Assembly (NCBI GenBank): GCA_017537495.1
Contig: JAFYKS010000032.1
Coordinates: forward strand, 1 to 10,998
Origin: Bacillota bacterium
GTDB lineage: Bacteria > Bacillota > Clostridia > Peptostreptococcales > Anaerovoracaceae
Direction: 5' to 3'
Length of the DNA stretch: 10,998 nucleotides
Part shown: one piece after another, positions 1-7,011 of the stretch
Layout of the letters: each line of letters begins with the position of its first letter
Position numbering within the stretch: position 1 is the stretch's first letter
Translations under genes and position numbers: made by a program
Notes under the pieces: generated by a model
Told to the model about the DNA's origin: nothing
Databases searched by the model: none
What the model saw: the letters and a program-made list of their open reading frames with translations, nothing else

Positions 1-383
1 ATCTGATCATAAAGTTTCCTGTTCTCGGCAGGATAGCAGATATCCACACCGCATCCCAGAACAGCGATGGTTTTGCCGCCATGCTTCAAAGCACCCAGAT
101 GCCCGAAACTGTCGATTCCTTTGGCCATACCGCTGACCACACAGGCTCCGGCCATCCCCAGTGACTTTCCCACCGCCATGGCGGTCTGCTTTCCGTATTC
201 ACTGCATTTCCTGGAACCAATTACTGCAGCCATGGGCATATCCAGAAGACCCACGTCACCAATGCAGTACAGTCTTTCCGGAGGGTCTGATATCATACGC
301 AGCTGCTGAGGGTACCGGCTGTCGCTTTTTTCTATCATTATGATGCTCCGCCGGCAAGTATTACAATTCCCGCTTCCTGGCAT
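1..383 (-). CDS. dprA: DNA processing protein DprA (Smf), N-terminal part, cut by window edge
   Basis: DprA binds incoming single-stranded DNA and loads RecA on it during natural transformation, in the cytoplasm. About 127 residues are visible. They contain the Rossmann-like DprA core: YPQQL then DPPERLY (the usual entry to the core), AAVIGSRKCSEYG, VVSGMAKGID, and TIAVLGCGVDICYP, after which the window ends. I chose the ATG at 383-381 because GGAGG lies 8 bases upstream inside the end of comM; the comM stop is one base away (TAAAATG), so the two are probably translationally coupled. A second in-frame ATG at 398-396 with a weaker GGGAG is possible. With either start only about 25-30 residues precede the YP motif, so the N-terminal helical (SAM-like) domain seen in many DprA proteins is missing. 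The short leader carries a CxxC pair (CNTC). Family assignment is firm; competence in this organism is not shown. Confidence 0.93.
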   Translation of the reverse strand, partial: MPGSGNCNTCRRSIIMIEKSDSRYPQQLRMISDPPERLYCIGDVGLLDMPMAAVIGSRKCSEYGKQTAMAVGKSLGMAGACVVSGMAKGIDSFGHLGALKHGGKTIAVLGCGVDICYPAENRKLYDQ

Positions 384-384
384 T

Positions 385-1941
385 TTACTCACCTCCATCC
401 TGATTTTCTCCCATTATATATCGGAAGGCAGATGCAAGATGATACATGCTCACATCACGGCATTGAGAAATATCAGCTATGGTTCTGGCGATGCGCATCA
501 GTTTCACAACCCGGCGGGTGCTCAGATGATACCGCTGTATCATGGACTCCACGAAGGACTCTTCGTCCTTTCCCAGAGGGCAGAACTCCTTCAGATGACG
601 CTCTTCCATCTGGCTGTTGAGGAAAATGGCGCTGCCTTTAAAACGTTCCTCCTGCATCTGCCGGCCTACCAGAACCTTTTCTTTCAGCTTCTTGCTGCTT
701 CCCCCGTCATCTTCCTTCAACGTTTTAAAATCCACAGGATAGACATTAACAAACATATCAATCCGGTCTGCTACCGGCCCTGACAGCCTGCCCCTGTACT
801 GATCCAGCTGAGACCGGCTGCAGGTACAGACATGATCCGCATCCCCGTAATAGCCGCAGCGGCATGGATTTGAGGCTGCAGCCAGCAGGAATCTGGCCGG
901 ATAACGATAAAGCAGTCCGCCCCGAATCATTCGAACTTCCTCTTCTTCCATGGGTTTTCTCAGTGCATCAATCTGCTTCCTCTCCATCTCCAGAAATTCA
1001 TCGATGAAGAGGACCCCATTGTGAGCCAGAGATACTTCCCCGGGATAAGGTGTATTGCCGCCTCCCATAAGCCCAGCCTTACTGGTTCTGTAATCTGCCA
1101 TGCGAAAAGGCCTGTTCATTACCAAAGACTCCTTTTCTCCCAAAAGTCCTGCTACAGAATAAATCATGGTGGTTTCCAGCTGCTCTGCTGCTGTCATTTC
1201 CGGCAGAATCGTAGGAATTCTCCGCGCAAGCATGGTCTTTCCGCTGCCCGGTGGCCCCATGAGCAAAATACTGTGATTTCCGCAGACTGCCGCTGCCAGC
1301 GCTTCTTTCACCTCCCAGTGGCCTTTGACCTGAGAAAAATCCAGATCGTCCGGCACCGGAGATTTTGATGGGTCGGTATAATGCACTGCCGTCTGAGGCA
1401 AAGATTCCAGCCCGCAGATATAGTCAGCAGCCTCCCTCAGATGTTCCACCGGAATGAGACGAAGACCGCAGGCACGAGCCGCAAGAAGCCCCTCTTCATA
1501 ATTTCCTTTGGGGAGAAACACATGGCTTACCGCCGGATCTTCCGCCAGTGCACGGACCATGGGCAGAACACCTTTTACCGGAGAAATGCTGCCGTCCAGG
1601 CACAGTTCCCCCAGGAAACCACTGGAGGAAACCATCTCCCTGGCATGTCTGCCTTTGACAGCTCCTGAAGAAAGCAGGATTCCAACTGCAATAGCCAGAT
1701 CGTAATGACTGCCTTTTTTGTGCAGGTAGGCCGGAACCAGATTGACCACAATCCGGCTCACCGGAAAATCAAACCCGCTGTTGCGAACTGCACTCTTCAC
1801 ACGCTGCCCCGCTTCCTTTATGGAGGTATCCCCAAGGCCTACCACATAAAAACCGGGAAGTCCTCTGGTAATATCCACTTCCACCGCTACCATTTTTCCT
1901 TCAATCCCGCTTACCGATGCGGTCTGCACTTTCGAAAGCAT
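385..1941 (-). CDS. comM: YifB/ComM-family Mg-chelatase-like AAA+ ATPase
   Basis: The protein has 518 residues, close to the family norm of about 500. ComM proteins are hexameric AAA+ helicases that promote branch migration during integration of transforming DNA. An N-terminal Lon-protease-like domain (about 1-180) starts with MLSKVQTASVSGIEG. The AAA+ domain has Walker A GPPGSGKT at 229-236, Walker B VLFIDE at 310-315, a sensor-type ASNP near 357-360, a cysteine cluster (C360, C362, C372, C374) and DRID at 392-395. The C-terminal Mg_chelatase_C helices contain RRVVKLMRIARTIAD. The ATG at 1941 has GGGGGTG upstream and lies 2 bases after the yraN stop. From memory of the family, the motif after RPFR is usually APHHT; here it reads MADYRT, and LDELPEF is IDEFLEM. 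The protein is therefore a diverged member, although the ATPase motifs are intact. Confidence 0.93.
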   Translation of the reverse strand: MLSKVQTASVSGIEGKMVAVEVDITRGLPGFYVVGLGDTSIKEAGQRVKSAVRNSGFDFPVSRIVVNLVPAYLHKKGSHYDLAIAVGILLSSGAVKGRHAREMVSSSGFLGELCLDGSISPVKGVLPMVRALAEDPAVSHVFLPKGNYEEGLLAARACGLRLIPVEHLREAADYICGLESLPQTAVHYTDPSKSPVPDDLDFSQVKGHWEVKEALAAAVCGNHSILLMGPPGSGKTMLARRIPTILPEMTAAEQLETTMIYSVAGLLGEKESLVMNRPFRMADYRTSKAGLMGGGNTPYPGEVSLAHNGVLFIDEFLEMERKQIDALRKPMEEEEVRMIRGGLLYRYPARFLLAAASNPCRCGYYGDADHVCTCSRSQLDQYRGRLSGPVADRIDMFVNVYPVDFKTLKEDDGGSSKKLKEKVLVGRQMQEERFKGSAIFLNSQMEERHLKEFCPLGKDEESFVESMIQRYHLSTRRVVKLMRIARTIADISQCRDVSMYHLASAFRYIMGENQDGGE

Positions 1942-1943
1942 GA

Positions 1944-2312
1944 CTACACCCCCTGAAAATCCAGCCCGTCATGCTGGCGGAGCAGCACTTCCACTACCTG
2001 AAACTCCACTCCCGCAAATGGCTTTCGGTATTCGTTCAGATACTGAAGAGCGGTTTGACGGATTTTCTGCTGCTTGCTCCATGTAACAGCCTCTGCCGCC
2101 GTTCCGTAGTTTTCCCCGCTCCTTGTTTTCACCTCCACGAAGGTAAGAATATCCCTCCGCAGCGCAATGATGTCGATTTCCCCAAACCGGCACCGGTAAT
2201 TTCTTTCGAGGATTTCATAACCTCTTTCCTCCAGCATGAGTACAGACAGTTCTTCCCCCAGCCTTCCGGCTTCTTTTTTACATCTGTCCCTCACTTCGTT
2301 TTTTTCTTTCAT
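1944..2312 (-). CDS. yraN: YraN-family (UPF0102) putative nuclease-fold protein
   Basis: A 122-residue protein of the YraN/UPF0102 family, which has a PD-(D/E)XK nuclease-like fold and usually sits beside comM and dprA in Firmicutes. The N-terminal GRLGEE at 16-21 matches the family GxxGE motif. The putative metal-site residues are E45 and D47 in RFGEIDIIA, then E60 and K62 in FVEVKTR. The later conserved RFDVVEV strand reads VEFQVVEV here. The ATG at 2312-2310 has AAAGGAGA about 7 bases upstream. It is the first gene of the probable yraN-comM-dprA transcript, with a promoter candidate about 50-75 bases upstream. In related genomes rnhB often precedes yraN; here no gene intervenes before the terminator of the upstream HAD gene. 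Its biochemical role is not established for the family. Confidence 0.92.
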   Translation of the reverse strand: MKEKNEVRDRCKKEAGRLGEELSVLMLEERGYEILERNYRCRFGEIDIIALRRDILTFVEVKTRSGENYGTAAEAVTWSKQQKIRQTALQYLNEYRKPFAGVEFQVVEVLLRQHDGLDFQGV

Positions 2313-2360
2313 CTGGTTCTCCTTTCATCATCGGCGAAAAGATAACCCACTTCATTACTG

Positions 2361-2389
2361 AATTTACATTATATTACATCCCTTGTCAA
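2361..2389 (-). promoter_or_regulatory. Candidate sigma-A promoter for yraN-comM-dprA
   Basis: On the minus strand a perfect -35 TTGACA (2389-2384) is followed after 17 bases by TAAATT (2366-2361). A perfect TATAAT also occurs at 2373-2368, but only 10 bases from that -35, too close to be its partner. Predicted start is near 2354. The -35 begins one base after the T-tract of the terminator of the upstream HAD gene. Confidence 0.5.
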
Positions 2390-2390
2390 T

Positions 2391-2422
2391 AAAAATGCCA
2401 GACTTTTCCATTAAGTCCGGCA
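2391..2422 (-). terminator. Rho-independent terminator after the HAD gene
   Basis: Read on the minus strand, TGCCGGACTT and AAGTCTGGCA form a 10-bp stem (2422-2413 with 2405-2396, one G-U pair) around a 7-base loop, followed by TTTTT (2395-2391). It starts 24 bases beyond the HAD stop codon and should end the MBL-HAD transcript. Confidence 0.85.
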
Positions 2423-2446
2423 AATTTACATTGTATATACCTCTTA

Positions 2447-3382
2447 TTATCTGCTCCCGCGGCGCAGCAGTCTGCGTGCCGTACGGCGTGCTTTGCTGAG
2501 AATACGGTTCTTTACACTCAGAGTATTTACCTGCCATCCGGGACGCTTCATGTCCAGAACAAACCGTTCCACAGCATCAGCAACCCCCTCCTCTTCATTG
2601 GAAGGCGCCACATAATCAGCCAGTTCTTTTACTTCAGGGGCACCATTTCCCATGGCCACACTGAATCCTGCTTCTGCCAGCATTGCCATATCATTATGGC
2701 TGTCGCCGCAGGCCATGATTTCCCCCAGTCCAACATCAATCAGCTCACACAAAGCAGCAAGGCCGCTGGCTTTGCTTGTGGTGGCACCGCCGATTTCAAT
2801 GTTATTGGCCATGGAAGAAGTCAGAGTGATTTTCGGAATCTGCTGCAGTTCTTTGCGCATACGTGCCTTTTCATTCTGGTCACCGAACTGGATATTGATG
2901 TTTTCAATATGTTCACAGTGCTGCTCCATGAAACCGAGAATATTATCCACCGGAGTTCTTGTACGCATGGTATAGGAACGGCTCATATATCCGCTGGCAG
3001 GTCCGTATAACTTCAGTTCTTCGTACACATCCGCCCCGATGTAGGCCTGCCCGCCGGTAAATACTTCCACCGGGAACTGAGGATTTGCCCGAAGCAGAGC
3101 TTCAACAGCAGCGATTTCTTCCTTACCGATGCAGTTTTCATACACGGTATCATAACGCCTCAGGTTCGTAATCACCGCACCGTTTGACGTAATCACATAC
3201 TCCAGGCCTTTAATCTGAAAAATGTCCTCGGGCAGTGCCGAAAAGACGCGCCCTGTAGCAATCACCACATGGACACCCTTTTCGATTGCCGCTTCCAGTG
3301 CACGGCGGGTCCGGGACGTAATATGGCCTCTGGTCAGAGTGGTCCCGTCCAGATCCAGTGCAATCATGCGGATATCGCTCAT
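2447..3382 (-). CDS. Cof-type HAD-superfamily phosphatase
   Basis: A 311-residue cytosolic HAD hydrolase of the Cof/IIB type, a family that removes phosphate from sugar phosphates, nucleotides or flavin phosphates using Mg2+ and an aspartyl-phosphate intermediate. Motif I is DLDGTT with nucleophile D10 and acid D12; motif II is TSNG near 65-68; the lysine is in SKASG near residue 217; motif IV is GDSHNDMAML near 237. The cap domain lies between motifs II and III, as in the Cof group. I take the ATG at 3382: it overlaps the stop of the upstream hydrolase by one base (TAATG) with GGAGG 8 bases before it. An upstream in-frame start at 3400 would run through that ribosome site and is less likely. 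The last 22 residues form an arginine/lysine-rich tail (ARRTARRLLRRGSR) beyond the usual fold. The substrate cannot be told from sequence. Confidence 0.92.
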   Translation of the reverse strand: MSDIRMIALDLDGTTLTRGHITSRTRRALEAAIEKGVHVVIATGRVFSALPEDIFQIKGLEYVITSNGAVITNLRRYDTVYENCIGKEEIAAVEALLRANPQFPVEVFTGGQAYIGADVYEELKLYGPASGYMSRSYTMRTRTPVDNILGFMEQHCEHIENINIQFGDQNEKARMRKELQQIPKITLTSSMANNIEIGGATTSKASGLAALCELIDVGLGEIMACGDSHNDMAMLAEAGFSVAMGNGAPEVKELADYVAPSNEEEGVADAVERFVLDMKRPGWQVNTLSVKNRILSKARRTARRLLRRGSR

Positions 3383-3978
3383 TATCTTACCTCCAGACAT
3401 GCCAGAAACTCCTGATTGTATACCCGGATCTGCTTCATGGTAGCATGGGTATCGTGGCCCGGATATACGGTATATTCGTTGGACCAGAGATTAATCACAT
3501 CGCGGCAGCTGCGGATCATTTCGGCAGGAGACCCGTCCTCCAGGTCAGTTCTGCCCAGATCCGTATCAAAAATGGTATCGCCGCTGAACACAACCTTGCT
3601 CTTTTCTGACAGGAAACACACAGAACCGCCAGTATGCCCCGGCGTGTGTATTACCCTCAAAATCTCCCCATCCAGGTTCAGTTCATCTCCATCACGAAGC
3701 TGCCGGTCGATTCTTCCTTTATAGTAATATGCGTCCGTTTCGTGAATCATAACGGGGCATTCCAGCATATCGGAAACTCTTGCTGCAGCGCCCACGTGAT
3801 CATGATGATGATGGGTCAGCAGAATACCTTCCGGCTTCAGTCCTTCTTTCTTCACAAAATCTGCGATTCTCTGGGGTTCATAGCCCGGATCGATGATAAA
3901 ACAGCTTTCGCCATTGGTTGTTCTTATGATATAGCAGTTGCTTTCCAGGGTACCGCCTACAAATCTCTTTATTTTCAA
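3382..3978 (-). CDS. Metallo-beta-lactamase-fold hydrolase (glyoxalase II-like), TTG start
   Basis: A 198-residue protein of the glyoxalase II-like branch of the MBL superfamily, a dinuclear metal hydrolase, cytosolic with no signal peptide. Metal ligands are clear: THHHHDH at 55-61 (H56, H58, D60, H61), H115 in HTPGHTGGS, D134 in SGD, and H175 in PGHD. The start is TTG at 3978-3976; AGGAGG lies 9 bases upstream, the residues MKIKRFVGGTLESNCYII match the usual family beginning, and no suitable ATG occurs before the first conserved block. It leads a two-gene transcript with the HAD phosphatase (one-base overlap). The length is typical for the short single-domain members; it lacks the extra C-terminal domain of true hydroxyacylglutathione hydrolases, so the thioester substrate is unknown. 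Confidence 0.92.
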   Translation of the reverse strand: MKIKRFVGGTLESNCYIIRTTNGESCFIIDPGYEPQRIADFVKKEGLKPEGILLTHHHHDHVGAAARVSDMLECPVMIHETDAYYYKGRIDRQLRDGDELNLDGEILRVIHTPGHTGGSVCFLSEKSKVVFSGDTIFDTDLGRTDLEDGSPAEMIRSCRDVINLWSNEYTVYPGHDTHATMKQIRVYNQEFLACLEVR

Positions 3979-4016
3979 AACAGTCTTCCTCCTGTTATTT
4001 CCTATATTACGTCTCT

Positions 4017-4045
4017 ATTGTACATTATCTGCAGATGACTTGCAA
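4017..4045 (-). promoter_or_regulatory. Candidate promoter for the MBL-HAD operon
   Basis: On the minus strand, TTGCAA (4045-4040) and TACAAT (4022-4017) are separated by 17 bases; predicted start is near 4010, leaving a leader of about 32 bases before the TTG start codon. The -35 hexamer is its own reverse complement and also fits the trkA promoter. Confidence 0.6.
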
Positions 4046-4067
4046 ATTAATTTATTTATGATAAAAT
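4040..4067 (+). promoter_or_regulatory. Candidate extended -10 promoter for the trk operon
   Basis: TTGCAA (4040-4045) is followed after 16 bases by TAAAAT (4062-4067), preceded by TGA at 4059-4061, which gives an extended -10 (TGn). Predicted start is near 4074, leaving a leader of about 42 bases, too short for a large riboswitch such as the c-di-AMP ydaO type. Confidence 0.6.
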
Positions 4068-4115
4068 AAAGTGTTAAGATATGTCTATTTCCCTATGAAT
4101 TCAGGAGGTAAACAC

Positions 4116-5474
4116 ATGAAAATTGCAATTGTCGGCGCCGGCAAACTGGGTATTAAAGTAGCGAATGCTCTTTCAGGCGGCGATCACGCCATTACAATTA
4201 TAGATACCAACGAAAATACACTGAATAAAATTTCTCAGCAGCTTGACGTGCTGACCATCCATGGCAATGCCAAACAGATCAGTGTACTGAAAGAAGCCGG
4301 AATCAGCCACTTTGATTTTATGCTGTCCTCCACCGGCAGCGATGAGGAAAACATTGTTATTGCAAGTTTTGCCAAGAAGCTGGGATGCAGCAAGGTTATT
4401 GCCAGAGTCCGCGACCCGGAACATATGAATCAGTTCGACTTCATCAAGGAGTCTATGAACATCGACCATATTGTAAATCCGGATATGGCCATTACCAATG
4501 AAATCTACAAATATCTGGTAGAAAAATATACCCTGAGCAATGGAATTTTCTCCACCGGCAAGGTTTCCCTGATTCAGTTCAAAGTAAACCGCTATAAGCA
4601 GCTTATCGGTCTTTCCATGATCGGTGTCAAGGAACTGCTGCCGAACATGCTGGTTGTAGCCATCTCCAGAAATGGTAAGATTATCATCCCTCACGGTCAT
4701 ACCGTGATTGAACCTACAGACTATCTCTATCTGATTGGTGAAAAGAGTGAAATTCATGAACTCCATAAGAAAGTTCATGAAAAAGGCAAATATACCAACC
4801 TGCAGAAGGTAATGATTGTGGGCGGCGGTAAGACAGGCTTCTATCTGGCAGACAAGCTTTCCGAATTCGGAATCGCTGTTAAAGTCATCGAAGTTAATAA
4901 AGAACGCTGCTATTACCTTTCTACCCATCTGGACAATGTTATGGTGCTCCACGGAGATGCCATGGACACTGCCCTGCTGGAAGAAGAAAATATCGATGAA
5001 ATGGACGCCTTCGTTTCCTGTACCGGTTTTGATGAAGAAAACCTGATGCTGGCACTGATGGCCAAGCAGCGTGGCGTAGAAGACGTAATCTCCAAATTCA
5101 GCCGGGAAGGTTACCGTGAACTGATTGAAAAAATCGGTATCGACATGGCCTTAAATCCGCTGAATATTGTAGCCAGCACCATTCTGCGATATATTCAGGG
5201 CGAAAAGAAAATCATTTCTTCCCTGCTGATTCAGGGTCAGGCGGAAATCATGGAAATCATCGCCACCAATGATATGAAGCTTTCCAACATCACCCTGAAA
5301 GAACTGCAGCTTCCTGATGGTGTACTGATTGCAGGTATTCACCGCGGTCAGGATGTTATTATTCCAAACGGGGATACCAGAATTCTGGAAGATGACAAAG
5401 TTATCATCTTCTGCCTGCTTTCTGATATCGCTGAACTGGAAAAACTTCTGCGTAAAAAACGCTTTTTCAAATAA
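4116..5474 (+). CDS. trkA: Trk potassium uptake regulatory subunit TrkA (two RCK repeats)
   Basis: A 452-residue cytosolic gating subunit that binds NAD(H) or nucleotides and controls the TrkH channel. It has two RCK_N/RCK_C repeats. The first Rossmann GxGxxG is GAGKLG at 7-12, with D30 ending strand beta-2 as ribose-binding acid. The second is GGGKTG near 235-240, with an acid in VIEVN after it. Each half ends in a TrkA_C-type domain (around 140-220 and 370-450), a domain known to bind c-di-AMP in some Firmicute KtrA proteins. Length matches full TrkA (about 450) rather than the half-size KtrA. I chose the ATG at 4116 because AGGAGG lies 7 bases upstream and the Rossmann strand starts at once; the longer reading from GTG at 4071 passes through this ribosome site. 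Two trkH genes follow in the same direction. Confidence 0.95.
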   Translation: MKIAIVGAGKLGIKVANALSGGDHAITIIDTNENTLNKISQQLDVLTIHGNAKQISVLKEAGISHFDFMLSSTGSDEENIVIASFAKKLGCSKVIARVRDPEHMNQFDFIKESMNIDHIVNPDMAITNEIYKYLVEKYTLSNGIFSTGKVSLIQFKVNRYKQLIGLSMIGVKELLPNMLVVAISRNGKIIIPHGHTVIEPTDYLYLIGEKSEIHELHKKVHEKGKYTNLQKVMIVGGGKTGFYLADKLSEFGIAVKVIEVNKERCYYLSTHLDNVMVLHGDAMDTALLEEENIDEMDAFVSCTGFDEENLMLALMAKQRGVEDVISKFSREGYRELIEKIGIDMALNPLNIVASTILRYIQGEKKIISSLLIQGQAEIMEIIATNDMKLSNITLKELQLPDGVLIAGIHRGQDVIIPNGDTRILEDDKVIIFCLLSDIAELEKLLRKKRFFK

Positions 5475-5507
5475 ACTTACTTATCAGTTAAACAGAAAGG
5501 GTTCCTT

Positions 5508-6986
5508 ATGAGCAATCGTCTGAGAGACACGATTCTGATTCAGGGATATATTCTACTGGTCATGGCAGCAGCCATGTTCATTCCCTGCTGTATCGGTTTC
5601 ACCAACGGCGAAGATGATGCGGCTTCTGCATTTGCACTGACTATGCTGTTCTGCTTCATTACCGGCTGCTGTATTGTAAAATACTGGAAGCCATCTCCTG
5701 CCCGGGTTAAGGCAAGAGACGGTTTTCTTGTTGTGTTCGTAAGCTGGATGCTGGCGTCTCTCATTGGTGCAGTTCCCTTCTTTGCATCCGGAGCAATTCC
5801 GAATTTTATTGATGCTTTTTTTGAATCCTGTTCCGGTTTCAGCACCACAGGTTCCTCGATTCTGACCGACATCGAAGTGCTGCCTCGTTCCATTCTGTTC
5901 TGGCGGTCTTTTACCCACTGGCTAGGCGGCATGGGGCTTCTGGTTTTCGTAACTGCTCTTCTGCCCTACCTGGGAATCAGTGGACAGAATGTAGCCAATG
6001 CAGAAACACCTGGTCCTACCGAAAGTAAGCTGACCGCACATTTTGCGGATACCGCCCGTGATTTATATCTGATTTATCTGGGTATGACCATCCTGGAAAC
6101 GGTTCTGCTTTCCATCAGCGGACTTTCCTGGTACGATGCACTGATTCATACCTTCGGTTCTGTGGGAACCGGCGGTTTTTCCAATTATAATGCCAGCGTC
6201 GGACATTTTGACAATCCTCTGGCAGAATGGATTATCATCATTTTCATGTTCCTTTCTGCAGTGAATTTCAACCTGTATTACTTAACCGGCCGAAACGGTC
6301 TGCATGTACTTGCAAAAGATAATGAGTTTCAGTTCTACACAGGCATCATCGCAGCAGTCAGTGGTCTGATATTTATCTGCCGCAGTTTTACCGACGGATT
6401 TGCCGGATTCTCCAGCCTGGGTGAAATCTTCCGTGATACGGTATTCCAGGTGGTTTCCATCATTACCACCACAGGTTTTATGACTGATGACTATGATCTG
6501 TGGCCGACCTTCGCAAAAATGCTGATTCTTACCCTCTTCTGTGTGGGCGGCTGTGCATCCTCTACCGGAGGCGGGCTCAAATGTGTCCGTATTCTGGTTG
6601 CTATCAAGCTGGTCAGCCGCGGTATCTCGCTGAAACTTCATCCGCGCCGTATTGCCAGTGTAACCGTAAACCGCCGTGAACTGAGTAACGATGTGGTTAT
6701 CAATATTACAAACTTTATCTTTACCTATATGCTTGTTCTGGGTACAGGTTTCCTGCTGATATCTCTGGATGGATTTGATTTTATATCCAGTCTGTCTGCA
6801 GCTGCCTCCTGCCTTGGGAATATCGGTCCTGGCTTCGGCCAGTTCGGACCGGCTATGAACTATGCAGCTATGTCCGGTTTCAGCAAACTTATCTGCGCCG
6901 GTCTCATGCTGATTGGCCGTCTGGAGCTGTTTACCGTACTGGTGCTCTTCTCACGGCATTTCTGGAATCCAAACAAATGCTACTGA
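5508..6986 (+). CDS. trkH: Trk potassium channel subunit TrkH, first copy
   Basis: A 492-residue integral membrane protein of the SKT (TrkH/KtrB) family, which forms the K+-conducting pore as a dimer with TrkA beneath it. Four M1-P-M2 repeats are visible. Selectivity-filter segments are STTGSS (112-117), SVGTGGFS (218-225), ITTTGF (319-324) and GNIGPG (437-442). The intramembrane gate loop, GGCASSTGGG at 347-356, and HWLGGMG near 137 are canonical. The N-terminus MSNRLRDTILIQGYILL enters a transmembrane helix directly. The start has AAAGG 7 bases upstream, weaker than elsewhere in the window; 33 bases separate it from trkA, with no terminator. All features point to a working K+ transporter. 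TrkH-type transport may be coupled to H+ or Na+, which cannot be read here. Confidence 0.95.
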   Translation: MSNRLRDTILIQGYILLVMAAAMFIPCCIGFTNGEDDAASAFALTMLFCFITGCCIVKYWKPSPARVKARDGFLVVFVSWMLASLIGAVPFFASGAIPNFIDAFFESCSGFSTTGSSILTDIEVLPRSILFWRSFTHWLGGMGLLVFVTALLPYLGISGQNVANAETPGPTESKLTAHFADTARDLYLIYLGMTILETVLLSISGLSWYDALIHTFGSVGTGGFSNYNASVGHFDNPLAEWIIIIFMFLSAVNFNLYYLTGRNGLHVLAKDNEFQFYTGIIAAVSGLIFICRSFTDGFAGFSSLGEIFRDTVFQVVSIITTTGFMTDDYDLWPTFAKMLILTLFCVGGCASSTGGGLKCVRILVAIKLVSRGISLKLHPRRIASVTVNRRELSNDVVINITNFIFTYMLVLGTGFLLISLDGFDFISSLSAAASCLGNIGPGFGQFGPAMNYAAMSGFSKLICAGLMLIGRLELFTVLVLFSRHFWNPNKCY

Positions 6987-7011
6987 TTGCCGCTGACCTA
7001 AGGAGTCATCT

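Noticed and set aside
340..783. 147-codon plus-strand frame over the end of comM
   Set aside because: It is antisense to conserved ComM C-terminal residues, with no ribosome site.
3383..3400. Upstream ATG adding six residues to the HAD phosphatase
   Set aside because: It would run over the GGAGG and overlap the hydrolase gene by 19 bases; the ATG at 3382 has correct spacing and the usual family beginning.
4071..4115. GTG start giving trkA 15 extra N-terminal residues
   Set aside because: The extension lies at the predicted transcription start and contains the AGGAGG used by the ATG at 4116, which starts exactly at the Rossmann strand.
4068..4115. Possible potassium or c-di-AMP riboswitch in the trk leader
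   Set aside because: The predicted leader is about 42 bases and shows no strong hairpin or terminator, far too short for a ydaO-type riboswitch.
4173..4952. 259-codon open frame antisense to trkA
   Set aside because: It is a mirror of a strongly supported gene, has no ribosome site or recognisable domain, and is explained by codon bias of the sense gene.
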